Part shown: positions 1 through 7,772 of the stretch, piece by piece | Position numbering within the stretch: position 1 is the stretch's first letter | Layout: every line of letters starts with the position of its first letter | DNA from: Bacillus rhizoplanae | GTDB lineage: Bacteria; Bacillota; Bacilli; Bacillales; Bacillaceae_G | Assembly (NCBI RefSeq): GCF_917563915.1 | Contig: NZ_CAKJTI010000006.1 | Span: 124,001 to 188,000, forward strand | Direction: 5' to 3' | Length of the DNA: 64,000 bases | Program-made: the position numbers and the translations under genes | Notes under the pieces: model-generated | The model's database searches: none | What the model was told of the DNA's origin: nothing | The model's input: only the letters and a program-made list of their open reading frames with translations

Positions 1-81
1 GAATCGGTTACGATTGAAGCGGAAAGGTTAGGGATTACAACTGGTACAATTGGAAAAGATGCACTGCTAAAAATGATCTAA
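1..81 (+). CDS. yunC: YunC family (DUF1805) protein, C-terminal fragment
   Basis: The window opens inside a reading frame of 26 codons plus TAA. The readable tail ends in GKDALLKMI, which resembles the conserved end of the small DUF1805/YunC family. The following gene is yunB, and yunC is the neighbour of yunB in B. subtilis, which supports the call. Function is unknown in the family. Only the C-terminus is present because the window cuts the gene, so the assignment rests on a short match plus synteny. Confidence 0.65.
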   Translation, partial: ESVTIEAERLGITTGTIGKDALLKMI

Positions 82-133
82 ATATATCGTCCCTCTTTTT
101 TGCATATACATGTGTAAGAAGGAGGGATTTGTT

Positions 134-871
134 ATGCGTGCGTTTCGCCCCCGGACTTCTCGATTTCGGAAAGGGCCGCTGCCATTTCGGTACGTATTAC
201 TTATTTCATTTGCTATTTTTATTATACTGACCTTACAGGGATTGTGGCTTGTGAACAAAAGCATTCAGCCAACATTAATGAAATATGCAGAAATGCAGAC
301 GAAGCAAACTGCGACAGTTGTGATGACGAAAGCTGTGAAAGATAGGATTGCACAAGGGATCAATGTTGATTCATTAATGAAGGTTCAAACGGATAAGAAT
401 GGAAAAGTATCTACAATCGATTTAAATACAGAAGCAGTGAATGAGATTTTAACATCGACAACAACGTATATAGAGAAATATTTACATCAAGTCGAGAAAG
501 GGGATACGAAAGGGTTAGGGTTATCAGAAGATGACGGAACTGCACTATCTGTTCCTCTTGGTAGAATTACGGATAATGCATTGCTTGGTAACATAGGACC
601 AGATATTCCAATTACGTTTACAACAATTGGTCATGTATCCACGAATATTAAACAAGATTTTCAGCAGCAAGGAATTAACAATACGGCTATTAAAATTGTG
701 ATGGAAATTGAAGTGGCTCTTCAGGTTATTATTCCGTTTCATACGAAGGAAGTAACTGTGAAGCAAGATATTCCAGTAGCCACGCGCATTATTCAAGGAG
801 AAGTGCCTGGCTATTACGGAAGCGGTGGAGTTGTTGTACCGGAGAAGAAGGAGAAAAAAGCGGATAACTGA
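134..871 (+). CDS. yunB: Sporulation protein YunB
   Basis: A 245-residue protein with one N-terminal membrane segment (about residues 19-40) after a very basic leader, followed by an extracytoplasmic domain. Length and layout match YunB, a sigma-E-controlled protein of unknown mechanism needed for efficient sporulation in B. subtilis. The start at 134 is preferred over an in-frame ATG at 110 because AAGGAGGG lies about 9 bases before it. Neighbours yunC (upstream) and lytH (downstream, convergent) reproduce the B. subtilis order. A rho-independent terminator overlaps the stop codon, and a bcr1 repeat begins in its T-tract. Confidence 0.9.
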   Translation: MRAFRPRTSRFRKGPLPFRYVLLISFAIFIILTLQGLWLVNKSIQPTLMKYAEMQTKQTATVVMTKAVKDRIAQGINVDSLMKVQTDKNGKVSTIDLNTEAVNEILTSTTTYIEKYLHQVEKGDTKGLGLSEDDGTALSVPLGRITDNALLGNIGPDIPITFTTIGHVSTNIKQDFQQQGINNTAIKIVMEIEVALQVIIPFHTKEVTVKQDIPVATRIIQGEVPGYYGSGGVVVPEKKEKKADN

Positions 872-889
872 GGTTATCCGCTTTTTTTA
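857..889 (+). terminator. Rho-independent terminator of yunB
   Basis: AAGCGGATAAC and GTTATCCGCTT pair around a short loop and are followed by seven T. The stem includes the yunB stop codon. The last bases of the T-tract form the TTTAT end of a bcr1 element, so the repeat entered exactly at the terminator tail. Confidence 0.85.
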
Positions 890-1044
890 TCCCGCTATTC
901 GCGGGCAGTAAGCCCCCCACCTCAAGATTTAGGGAGAAGCAAAGAAGATAGGTGGGGGATAACTGCTAGCATGCGCCTGATTGGTGAGAGCTTTCCATCA
1001 GTGGGGGATGAAGAAAACCCTCACTGATGGAAGTTTCACTTTGT
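886..1044 (+). repeat. bcr1 element, full length, subfamily A
   Basis: About 159 bases running from TTTATCCCGC to GTTTCACTTTGT. It has three stem-forming parts: the 5' hairpin CCCGC-tattc-GCGGG, a long central stem, and a 3' hairpin of the CCATCAGTG/CACTGATGG type. It carries the subfamily A middle segment (AGCATGCGCC ... GGTGAGAGC). It is non-coding; short frames across it have no ribosome binding site. Confidence 0.92.
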
Positions 1045-1069
1045 AACCGCCGCACTGCGGTTATTTTTT
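1045..1069 (+). terminator. Weak hairpin with T-run between yunB and lytH
   Basis: AACCGC pairs with GCGGTT and is followed by ATTTTTTGG on the plus strand. It may be a second terminator for rightward transcription, or the remains of the original yunB/lytH intergenic terminator now displaced by the repeat. Confidence 0.4.
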
Positions 1070-2053
1070 GGAGTTCATTCGTTCTTTCCGCTCCCATAAG
1101 CTTAAATGCATGTACGGATCAAACGCCCATTCTGTATAGCCGTTATCTTTATACAATCCAAAGTGCAAGTGAGGCGGGAATTTACCTGCTGTTCCAGGCG
1201 GACCATAACCAGTGCTGCCGACAAATCCAATGACAGTTCCAGGCTCGACGATTTGTCTGAGTTGTATTTCTTTTGAAAATCCGCCTAAATGTGCGTAGTA
1301 ATGGTAGTTGTTATATAAGTCGCGAATACCAATGCGCCAGCCGCCAAGACGATTCCAACCTTTCGTTTCAATAATGCCATAGCAAGTAGAACGAACAGGT
1401 ACACCATAGCCGGCAAAAATATCTGTTCCTTCATGCATACGCCGTCCGCCAAAGCTTCGTTTAGCACCAAATGTACTGCGGTAACTATGATCGCTGCGAA
1501 CAGGCAGAGGGAAAGCGTTACCTTCTAAATTAATCCGATTGTAATGTTTGTACATACGAGCGTAACCTAATATTAACTCTACTGTTTTCGCGCGTTGGTA
1601 GTATTCCCACAACATGATTTTTAGCTGTTCTCGATTTGTCCCGCGTTTCCCTAATATAGTAGCCATTGTATAGAGAACATCTTTTTCATTATTTGCGTCT
1701 GCCAATCCATCGTTGTTTCCGTCTAACCCCATGCCTCCAAATAAGGAGATTGTGTACAGTTTTGTATCATGAGGGTCTGGATTTGCTGGCCCGGACCATA
1801 CTTCTGGTTTGAAGTAAATAGAGATAATAGCATCTGGCTTTTTCGGAATATCGCGGCGAACAGCACGGATATTCCGCTCGTATTGATCGATGGCAGCGAA
1901 GTAGTACCATGGAATAAGGGAGGCTGTCTCCATTTCTTTATATAATGTCATTCGCTTCATGTATATGTCTTCTTGCTTGTTTTCTTGTCCGTAAACAATG
2001 TTTGTTTGGAGAAGAAAACAAATAGAAAGCAGAAGGAAAAATTTTCGATGCAC
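1061..2053 (-). CDS. lytH: L-Ala-D-Glu peptidoglycan endopeptidase LytH (M23)
   Basis: A 330-residue secreted protein. Residues 1-22 form a signal peptide. The C-terminal third is an M23 metallopeptidase domain with the zinc ligands His207 and Asp211 (HEGTD) and the HLH pair at His295 and His297, plus His255 in YAHL. In B. subtilis LytH (YunA) cleaves L-Ala-D-Glu bonds to leave single L-Ala side chains in spore cortex, under sigma-K. Length is close to the B. subtilis protein. The start is GTG, chosen because AAGGAGC lies about 9 bases upstream. I could not point to a convincing sigma-K promoter. Confidence 0.88.
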   Translation of the reverse strand: MHRKFFLLLSICFLLQTNIVYGQENKQEDIYMKRMTLYKEMETASLIPWYYFAAIDQYERNIRAVRRDIPKKPDAIISIYFKPEVWSGPANPDPHDTKLYTISLFGGMGLDGNNDGLADANNEKDVLYTMATILGKRGTNREQLKIMLWEYYQRAKTVELILGYARMYKHYNRINLEGNAFPLPVRSDHSYRSTFGAKRSFGGRRMHEGTDIFAGYGVPVRSTCYGIIETKGWNRLGGWRIGIRDLYNNYHYYAHLGGFSKEIQLRQIVEPGTVIGFVGSTGYGPPGTAGKFPPHLHFGLYKDNGYTEWAFDPYMHLSLWERKERMNSKK

Positions 2054-2242
2054 GGCAGTAAGCTCCTTTCGAAATCACTACCTTTAGTGTGGGATATACA
2101 CGATATTTCATTATAAGTAATAATTGGAAGGAATTCTTAGAATCTTCATTTGAGCAAATCGCTTTCATGCGATAGAATAGATATGTTACATTGAAAGAAG
2201 CGAACATGGTAAACTATTTCATATTGTGCGGAGTTGATGAAC

Positions 2243-3139
2243 ATGACAAAACAAACAGAATACAAGCGCAAGCCCGAATGGTTAAAAATTAAATTAAATA
2301 CAAATGAAAACTATACAGGCTTAAAGAAAATGATGCGTTCTAAGAACCTTCATACCGTTTGTGAAGAGGCAAAGTGTCCGAATATTCATGAATGCTGGGC
2401 TGTTCGTAAAACAGCAACATTTATGATTTTAGGTGCAGTTTGTACACGTGCATGCCGCTTTTGTGCGGTTAAAACAGGCTTACCAACAGAGCTTGATTTA
2501 CAAGAGCCAGAGCGCGTAGCAGATTCTGTAGAACAAATGGGCTTAAAACACGTTGTTATAACAGCAGTTGCACGTGATGATTTGAAAGACGGAGGAGCAG
2601 CTGTTTTTGCTGAAACAGTGCGCGCAGTTCGTCGTAAAAATCCATTCACATCTATCGAAGTTTTACCTTCTGACATGGGCGGAGTAGAAGAAAATTTAAA
2701 AATGTTAATGGATGCACGTCCTGATATTTTAAACCATAACATTGAAACAGTACGTCGATTATCTGACCGAGTTCGCGCAAGAGCAAAATATGATCGTTCA
2801 TTAGAGTTTTTACGTCGTGCTAAAGAAATGCAGCCTGACATTCCGACAAAATCAAGTATCATGCTTGGGCTTGGTGAAACAACGGAAGATATTATCGAAG
2901 CAATGGATGACCTACGTGCAAACAACGTTAATATTTTAACGCTTGGTCAATATTTGCAACCATCTAAAAAGCATTTACCAGTTATTAAGTATTACACGCC
3001 AGCAGAATTTGCAGAGTTAAAAGAAATTGCACTTAGCAAAGGATTTAGTCATTGCGAGGCTGGCCCGCTTGTACGTTCTTCTTACCATGCAGATGAGCAA
3101 GTACAATCTGCAAAAGAAAATACGGTAGCAGCAAAATAA
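2243..3139 (+). CDS. lipA: Lipoyl synthase LipA
   Basis: A 298-residue radical-SAM enzyme that inserts two sulfurs into octanoyl groups to make lipoyl cofactors. The radical-SAM cluster motif is Cys67, Cys71, Cys74 (CTRACRFC), and the auxiliary cluster ligands are Cys40, Cys45 and Cys51 (CX4CX5C). Both are intact. Starts at TTG 2234 and ATG 2237 are in frame, but ATG 2243 has the best spacing from GCGGAG. It is transcribed divergently from lytH and ends at a strong terminator. In B. subtilis this locus was called yutB. Confidence 0.96.
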   Translation: MTKQTEYKRKPEWLKIKLNTNENYTGLKKMMRSKNLHTVCEEAKCPNIHECWAVRKTATFMILGAVCTRACRFCAVKTGLPTELDLQEPERVADSVEQMGLKHVVITAVARDDLKDGGAAVFAETVRAVRRKNPFTSIEVLPSDMGGVEENLKMLMDARPDILNHNIETVRRLSDRVRARAKYDRSLEFLRRAKEMQPDIPTKSSIMLGLGETTEDIIEAMDDLRANNVNILTLGQYLQPSKKHLPVIKYYTPAEFAELKEIALSKGFSHCEAGPLVRSSYHADEQVQSAKENTVAAK

Positions 3140-3145
3140 TGAGGA

Positions 3146-3184
3146 AATCCCTCTTAGTGAATCAGCTAAGGGGGATTTTTTTTT
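3146..3184 (+). terminator. Terminator of lipA
   Basis: AATCCCTCTTAG pairs with CTAAGGGGGATT, followed by eight T. Confidence 0.88.
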
Positions 3185-3224
3185 GGACAAGATATAATAC
3201 GATAGAGCATAAAGGAGGAAGTCT

Positions 3225-3557
3225 ATGAGAGGATTTGTTTTTTTAGCGTTTGCAATTGTGAGTGAAGTTTTTGGGACAACGATGTTGAAGTTGTCAGACG
3301 GATTTACGAAAGTATGGCCAAGTATCAGTGTTGTTCTTGGTTTTGCATCTGCATTTTATTGTTTATCTCAAGCGTTGCAATATCTTCAACTTAGTACTGC
3401 TTATGCAATTTGGTCCGGAGTTGGTACAGCACTAACGGCATTAATTGGTGTTCTCGTTTGGAAGGACGCTTTTACATGGCAAACGTTCGTTGGCCTAGTG
3501 CTTATTATTGGCGGAGTTGTTGTATTGAATATGTCAGGTTCGGGTGCACATGGATGA
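3225..3557 (+). CDS. Small multidrug resistance (SMR) family transporter
   Basis: 110 residues with four predicted membrane helices, the usual SMR length. The essential membrane glutamate is Glu14, and the signature AIWSGVGTALTALIG is present in helix 3. Such proteins exchange cationic drugs or guanidinium for protons. No second SMR gene adjoins it, so a homodimer is likely. AAAGGAGG lies before the ATG. The gene is not between lipA and yutC in B. subtilis, so it is part of a local insertion of four genes here. The substrate cannot be read from the sequence. Confidence 0.85.
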   Translation: MRGFVFLAFAIVSEVFGTTMLKLSDGFTKVWPSISVVLGFASAFYCLSQALQYLQLSTAYAIWSGVGTALTALIGVLVWKDAFTWQTFVGLVLIIGGVVVLNMSGSGAHG

Positions 3558-3559
3558 AG

Positions 3560-3586
3560 AAAGGGCTGAAATTTTCAGCCCTTTTT
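3560..3586. terminator. Hairpin between convergent SMR and YbaK genes
   Basis: AAAGGGCTGAAA pairs with TTTCAGCCCTTTTTT. A T-run lies on the plus strand and A-rich sequence precedes it, so it can serve the SMR gene and possibly the convergent gene as well. Confidence 0.7.
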
Positions 3587-4054
3587 TCATCCACATTCTA
3601 ATACGGTATTTCCACATGTGGATAACACTTTACGTAATTCTTCTGTGGATAAAGCAATTGTAAATTCAGGGACACCAGGTGAAATCAATATTTTTTCGTA
3701 TTGATAAATAGAAGAATCCACAATAATTGTTACATCCTCTGTATAGCCAAAAGGAGCAACACATCCTGGGATGCATCCTGTTGTCGCTCTTAGTTCATCA
3801 GGTGAACAAAGAGCGACGCTTGTACCGATCATATTTTTCATTTGCTTCATATCAAGGTGAGTTCCTTCTAATGTAAAAAAGACATAGTAAGCCCCGGATT
3901 TCGTTTTTAAAAAGAGACTTTTACTTGGTTCACCATCTAAACCGAGACGTTCCCGAATCATTCGATCTGTTTCATAATCTAAAACAGGTTCATGTTCAAA
4001 TTTCTCATATAAAACATTCGTTTTATGTAGTAGCGAGATGACTTCTTCGTACAT
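3587..4054 (-). CDS. YbaK/EbsC (ProX-like) aminoacyl-tRNA deacylase family
   Basis: 155 residues of YbaK-domain sequence. This family hydrolyses mischarged tRNA such as Cys- or Ala-tRNA(Pro). The family glycine-rich region GCIPGCVAPFG lies near residue 100. The open frame runs upstream to 4264, but those 70 codons are bcr1 repeat and spacer. The true start at 4054 has AAGGAG about 9 bases upstream. The substrate is inferred from family only. Confidence 0.82.
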   Translation of the reverse strand: MYEEVISLLHKTNVLYEKFEHEPVLDYETDRMIRERLGLDGEPSKSLFLKTKSGAYYVFFTLEGTHLDMKQMKNMIGTSVALCSPDELRATTGCIPGCVAPFGYTEDVTIIVDSSIYQYEKILISPGVPEFTIALSTEELRKVLSTCGNTVLECG

Positions 4055-4162
4055 TGGAATACAAGCTCCTTTCTCTTCACTTTTGTAGTTCTCATGTTTC
4101 GATTCAAATTTTATGTGCGATATATTCCTCGTTAGTGCACAGTAAATATGCTTTGATTTAAA

Positions 4163-4318
4163 TTTATCCCGCATTAATGGGCAGTAAGCCCCCACCTCAA
4201 GGTTGAGAGAAAAGCAAAGAAGATAGGTGGGGGATAACTGCCCGTAAAAGCCCGATTGGTTCAACTAATCATCAGTGGGGGATGAAGAAAATTCCTACTG
4301 ATAGAAGTTTCACTTAAT
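4163..4318 (+). repeat. bcr1 element, full length, subfamily B
   Basis: Runs from TTTATCCCGC to GTTTCACTTAAT with the subfamily B middle (CCGTAAAAGCCCGATTGG). The right end abuts and overlaps by one base the TGA stop of the convergent phosphatase gene. Confidence 0.92.
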
Positions 4319-4896
4319 CAGTAGCTAACGTAACGATTTTTAAATTGATTTCTCCACAATCTGTGGATAGTTGTTGCACGTTTTTCTAACGTAATTTCGT
4401 ATACGTCTGGATTGCTTAAGCTTTCCCATGTGGAAAACCCGATATTTTCATCGAAAAGCCTTAAAATGAGTGTGAATAAGTTACCATGTGTAACGAGCAG
4501 TGTAACTTTTTTCGTATCTTCTTGTAATATGCTGTGGATAAGTGGCTGTACTCTCTCCGTCGCTTGGCGCGTCGATTCTCCGCCAGGAAATGCGACATCT
4601 ATTTCTATAAATGTTTGCTCTAGCATTTGTAGCCAATTACTCATTGGAGCGCCGCTCAGTATACGCTCAGTTAACCGCACATCCTCTTGAATAGGGAGCT
4701 GCATATGTGACGCGTAAGGTGTAATAGATTGAACAGCACGAGTAAATGGGCTAGAGATAATGTTTTCGATAGGGAGCTGTTCTGTGATGAGAAAACCTGC
4801 AAGAGCTTTAGCTTGTTGCTGACCTATTGCTGTCAGTGGTGCATCATGTTCTTGCCCAGTTGCATTGCAATGGCGGACAACAATTAATTTCTTCAT
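4318..4896 (-). CDS. Histidine phosphatase (phosphoglycerate mutase-like) family protein
   Basis: 192 residues with the catalytic RHC triplet near residue 8-10 (usually RHG or RHA), the second arginine in SSPFTRA, and the second histidine in THGN. This is the layout of the broad-specificity phosphatase/phosphoglycerate mutase superfamily; the small size favours a phosphatase. The start has GAGGGATG upstream. A TTCGACA heptamer (a Spo0A-box core on the opposite strand) lies at 4937-4943 in the leader, which is only suggestive. The substrate is unknown. Confidence 0.8.
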   Translation of the reverse strand: MKKLIVVRHCNATGQEHDAPLTAIGQQQAKALAGFLITEQLPIENIISSPFTRAVQSITPYASHMQLPIQEDVRLTERILSGAPMSNWLQMLEQTFIEIDVAFPGGESTRQATERVQPLIHSILQEDTKKVTLLVTHGNLFTLILRLFDENIGFSTWESLSNPDVYEITLEKRATTIHRLWRNQFKNRYVSY

Positions 4897-4989
4897 AATT
4901 CATCCCTCGCTTATAAATAGACGAATTTGTACGTACTTCGACAAATAGAGTGAGGAATCCTCCTTTCTCTAGTTATTGGTAACTGAAAT

Positions 4990-5023
4990 CAAAATAAAAA
5001 GCTAAGCCGATTCGGCTTAGCTT
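4990..5023 (-). terminator. Terminator of the YhfC-type protease gene
   Basis: AAGCTAAGCCGA pairs with TCGGCTTAGCTT; on the minus strand it runs into TTTTTATTTTG. The stop codon of the gene lies inside the stem. Confidence 0.88.
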
Positions 5024-5793
5024 GCATGTTCTGCTAGGAATTTTGTTTTCATTTTACGAATTAGGATGTAAGCACCAATGCCGAACAGTATCATAATTCC
5101 TTCCGTTACGAACAAATTGATTTGTCCGCGTTGGTAGAGTGCTCCGAAAAAGTCAACAAACGCATGAAGAAATACTGCCAGTCCTACAAACATATACTTC
5201 TTATGCTTTACACCATATAAGACAAGCATTGTAAGAGCAATTTGCATGATAAAAGCAACGATTCGCTCTACTCCGCCAAGTAAATAGAAGTAAGGCGGAG
5301 TATGTAGTAATGCGTCTTGGACAGCACTGAGCTGAGGTACCTTTTCAATCATTTTGGAGAAGGTTCCGTTATTAATAGAGAAAGCAAATACAAGACTTTG
5401 CACTCCGGCAGTCGCCCCAATTAATAATGATTCAATTCCTCCGTGACCGATTCCATAAGCAAGGCCGTCTTTATACCCCTGGTACTTCTTGAGTAAAAAG
5501 AAAAAGGCGATAAAACGTGCAAGTTCTTCAAAAATACCAGCAGTTAATCCGCCATATATAGCATAGATAAACGGATTTTTTAGTAGCTCAGTTGCTGCTG
5601 GATTTCCAAATACATAGACATGTAACGTTTTTTCTAAAATTTGTGAGAATCCAAGAAAGAATACAATCCCGACACCGACAATTTTTAAAGAGATTCCATA
5701 TTTCTTTCGACAGTAAACGAGAGCAATGATTGGGATAAGAACTGAAATAGCAATTTGCACAATCATACTTCCAATTGTTGCATTTGAAACCAT
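5017..5793 (-). CDS. YhfC family intramembrane protease
   Basis: 258 residues with about seven hydrophobic segments. The motifs EELAR (about residue 92), GHGGIES and HAFVD in separate helices are the conserved polar positions of the YhfC/PrsW-type intramembrane (glutamic) protease family. Two upstream GTG codons are in frame, but ATG 5793 is preferred because GTGGTG sits 7 bases before it. The gene has its own terminator. The target protein is unknown; PrsW homologues cleave anti-sigma factors, but no sigma/anti-sigma gene is nearby. Confidence 0.78.
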   Translation of the reverse strand: MVSNATIGSMIVQIAISVLIPIIALVYCRKKYGISLKIVGVGIVFFLGFSQILEKTLHVYVFGNPAATELLKNPFIYAIYGGLTAGIFEELARFIAFFFLLKKYQGYKDGLAYGIGHGGIESLLIGATAGVQSLVFAFSINNGTFSKMIEKVPQLSAVQDALLHTPPYFYLLGGVERIVAFIMQIALTMLVLYGVKHKKYMFVGLAVFLHAFVDFFGALYQRGQINLFVTEGIMILFGIGAYILIRKMKTKFLAEHAS

Positions 5794-5888
5794 ACATTTC
5801 ACCACTTTCTAATATATATACTATTTCTATTATGCAGGAAAAACGGTGAAATGTTTAGTAAATAACCTGAGAGTATATTCTCAGGTCA

Positions 5889-6012
5889 TTTACTGTATCC
5901 TGTTATTAGTAATATTTTAGCAAAAGTAAAGGAGTACTAACTGCCGGCATGCGCCCGATTGGTTCAACTAACCTTTTGGAGAAGAACGCTCCAAAAGGAA
6001 GTTTCACTTTAC
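5889..6012 (+). repeat. bcr1 variant, degenerate 5' part, first of a tandem pair
   Basis: It ends in GTTTCACTTTAC, which is also the start of the next copy. The 5' hairpin is eroded. The 3' hairpin reads CCTTTTGGAG / CTCCAAAAGG rather than the common CCATCAGTGGGGG / CCCCCACTGATGG. Confidence 0.82.
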
Positions 6013-6131
6013 CCCGCACTAACGGGCAGTAATATTTAGCAAAAGCAAAGAAGTGCTAACTGCCCGTAAGAGCCCGATTGGTTCAACTAACCTTTTGGAG
6101 AAGAACGCTCCAAAAGGAAGTTTCACTTTAT
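6008..6131 (+). repeat. bcr1 variant, second of a tandem pair
   Basis: Runs from TTTACCCCGC to GTTTCACTTTAT. The central stem is TTAGCA/TGCTAA instead of CCCCCACCT/AGGTGGGGG, and the 3' hairpin is CCTTTTGGAG/CTCCAAAAGG. Both changes keep pairing. The final TTTAT contains the stop codon of yutC (TAA at 6128-6130 on the minus strand). Confidence 0.9.
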
Positions 6132-6703
6132 TTCATTGTGTTAGGCAGTGTAGTATTTTGCGTGTTGTTTAAATGCGGATTTTTACTCATTTCATGCTTG
6201 AGCATATCGAGTGTTTGTGCATATTCTTTATCATTTAATGTGCCGGATTTGAGTCCTTGGATTTGTGATATTAATTTTTGATCTGTTGATACATATGCTT
6301 TGTAATAGCGGGGAACAACGGACAATGCTGCTTTTTGTACTTGATCAGCGACTAGAGCCGGATCTGTCGTGTTTGCTCGGTATACAACAAATACTTCATC
6401 ATCTGTTACAAGTGTTGCGGCATTTATAACGTCTGGAAGTTTCACCGTTATATCTGTAATCATTTCTGCTAATCGTTCCTTGTTAATTGTACCGACTTGG
6501 CGATTCGACACTTCATCTTTTTGTTTTTGAGAATAGCCGACTCTTGTCAGCATTCGGTTTGGCACGTCCTTCCCGTATATGTCTTTATGCTCAGACACGA
6601 GTACACGGCTTCCTTCTTCCTGTTTCATTTCCGCTTTGTTGTTTGTTTGGCATCCAGCAAAGATGGAAAGAGTGAGAAGGGATAGGAGCAGTTGTTTTTT
6701 CAT
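6128..6703 (-). CDS. yutC: YhcN/YlaJ family sporulation lipoprotein YutC
   Basis: 191 residues. The N-terminal signal ends in the lipobox IFAGC at about residue 18. The rest fits the YhcN/YlaJ lipoprotein family found in spores. The open frame extends to 6766 through bcr1, but the start at 6703 has AAGGAGG about 8 bases upstream. The position next to yutD matches B. subtilis yutC. The TAA stop is contributed by the TTTAT end of the neighbouring bcr1. Confidence 0.85.
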   Translation of the reverse strand: MKKQLLLSLLTLSIFAGCQTNNKAEMKQEEGSRVLVSEHKDIYGKDVPNRMLTRVGYSQKQKDEVSNRQVGTINKERLAEMITDITVKLPDVINAATLVTDDEVFVVYRANTTDPALVADQVQKAALSVVPRYYKAYVSTDQKLISQIQGLKSGTLNDKEYAQTLDMLKHEMSKNPHLNNTQNTTLPNTMK

Positions 6704-6716
6704 GATTGTTTCCTCC

Positions 6717-6830
6717 TTATTGATCTCGCTATTTGCGGGCAGTAATACCCACATCTCAAGATTCAAGGAAAAACGAGGAAGATAGGTAGGGGATAACTGC
6801 CCGTAAAAGCCTAATTGGTGAGAGCTTTAT
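6717..6830 (+). repeat. bcr1 element lacking its 3' hairpin, first of a tandem pair
   Basis: Runs from a degenerate 5' end (CTCGCTATTTGCGGGCAG) through a full central stem to GGTGAGAGCTTTAT. The 3' hairpin is missing. It joins the next copy at TTTAT. Confidence 0.85.
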
Positions 6831-6975
6831 TCATCCCGCTCTAACGGATAGTAAGGCTCCCCCTCAAGATTGTGAGAAGTCAAAGAAGATGGGGGGGAGA
6901 TAACGGTCCGTAAGAGCCCGATTGATTTAACTAACCTTTTGGAAAAGAACGCTCCAAAAGGAAGTTTCACTCTAT
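6826..6975 (+). repeat. bcr1 element, second of a tandem pair, variant 3' hairpin
   Basis: Starts TTTATTCATCCCGC and ends GTTTCACTCTAT. The 3' hairpin is the CCTTTTGGA / TCCAAAAGG type while the central stem is the common CCCCC type, so the two variable parts assort separately. Confidence 0.88.
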
Positions 6976-7073
6976 AGCATTTCCCACTTAGGAGGTTTTT
7001 TGTATTTGAAATTGTTGGTTTTGTGGCTTTATGATACGATAAAAAGAAGAAAGAATAGGAAAGGGAATGGAAG

Positions 7074-7376
7074 ATGGAGCAGAAGCAGGAGATTCGCACT
7101 ACAGTTTACGTGAATAATATCCACTATGAAGTCATAGAAGAAAAGCGAAATGGATTTAATGAAGAAGCATTTAAAGCTCGCTACGCAGAAATTTTAAATA
7201 AATATGATTATATCGTAGGTGATTGGGGGTATGATCAGCTGCGATTGCGCGGTTTTTTTGACGATAGCAATCAGCGTGCAACGTATGATACGAAAATTAG
7301 TACGTTATCGGAGTACTTATACGAGTATTGTAATTTTGGATGTGCGTACTTTGTACTACGAAAAGTGAAGAAGTAA
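7074..7376 (+). CDS. yutD: YutD family protein (DUF1027)
   Basis: 100 residues matching the small cytosolic YutD/DUF1027 family, with the typical DYIVGDWGYDQLRLRGFF core (about residues 43-60). The function of the family is unknown. It starts at ATG 7074 after an AAGGGAATGG ribosome site and ends at a strong perfect hairpin terminator. Synteny with B. subtilis yutD is kept. Confidence 0.85.
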   Translation: MEQKQEIRTTVYVNNIHYEVIEEKRNGFNEEAFKARYAEILNKYDYIVGDWGYDQLRLRGFFDDSNQRATYDTKISTLSEYLYEYCNFGCAYFVLRKVKK

Positions 7377-7377
7377 A

Positions 7378-7415
7378 AAAGAATTCCTCTTACATCGGGT
7401 AAGAGGAATTCTTTG
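7378..7415 (+). terminator. Terminator of yutD
   Basis: AAGAATTCCTCTTAC pairs with GTAAGAGGAATTCTT around an ATCGG-type loop, then TTG. Confidence 0.85.
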
Positions 7416-7454
7416 ATTCAAATATGGTGAGACTACCTACATGTATATAGAAAT

Positions 7455-7487
7455 AAAATCACCAGCTTTGTTGCAAGCTGGTGATTT
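7455..7487 (-). terminator. Terminator of the glpX-DUF3055 operon
   Basis: AAATCACCAGCTT pairs with AAGCTGGTGATTT. On the minus strand it is followed by TATTTC. Confidence 0.8.
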
Positions 7488-7490
7488 GGG

Positions 7491-7757
7491 TCACATCAGT
7501 TCAAATAAAAATGAACGTAATTCTTCTGCATTTTCTTCTGAAATAGAAAATGCATGTTCTAAGTATCCAGGTTCTTCCAAGTCATCACGACCGATAATGG
7601 CAAATTTATTGCGCTGTATATCAAGGACGATTGTTTTACCATAATGACGGTCAGAATACAAAAGTGCTAAATCGTGGCGCTCGTTTTCTCCCATAAAGCT
7701 TACGAAACGCGTTTTTGTTTCTACTGTATCATCATAAAGAAAAAAGCGTTCTCCCAT
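7491..7757 (-). CDS. DUF3055 (SAV0927-like) family protein
   Basis: 88 acidic residues. The pattern (LYDDTVETKTRFVSF at the N-terminus, GKTIVLDIQ in the middle, acidic end) resembles the small DUF3055/SAV0927 family of Firmicutes with no known function. An ATG at 7763 is in frame but too close to AAAGGAG; ATG 7757 has 8-base spacing. It lies 15 bases after glpX on the same strand and shares its terminator, so it is co-transcribed. Confidence 0.65.
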   Translation of the reverse strand: MGERFFLYDDTVETKTRFVSFMGENERHDLALLYSDRHYGKTIVLDIQRNKFAIIGRDDLEEPGYLEHAFSISEENAEELRSFLFELM

Positions 7758-7772
7758 GAACATGACTCCTTT

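Noticed and set aside
1027-1233. 68-codon frame on the plus strand across bcr1 and the lytH end
   Set aside because: No ribosome site, antisense to lytH, and partly repeat sequence.
4055-4264. N-terminal extension of the YbaK gene
   Set aside because: The added codons are bcr1 and spacer; the ribosome site fits ATG 4054.
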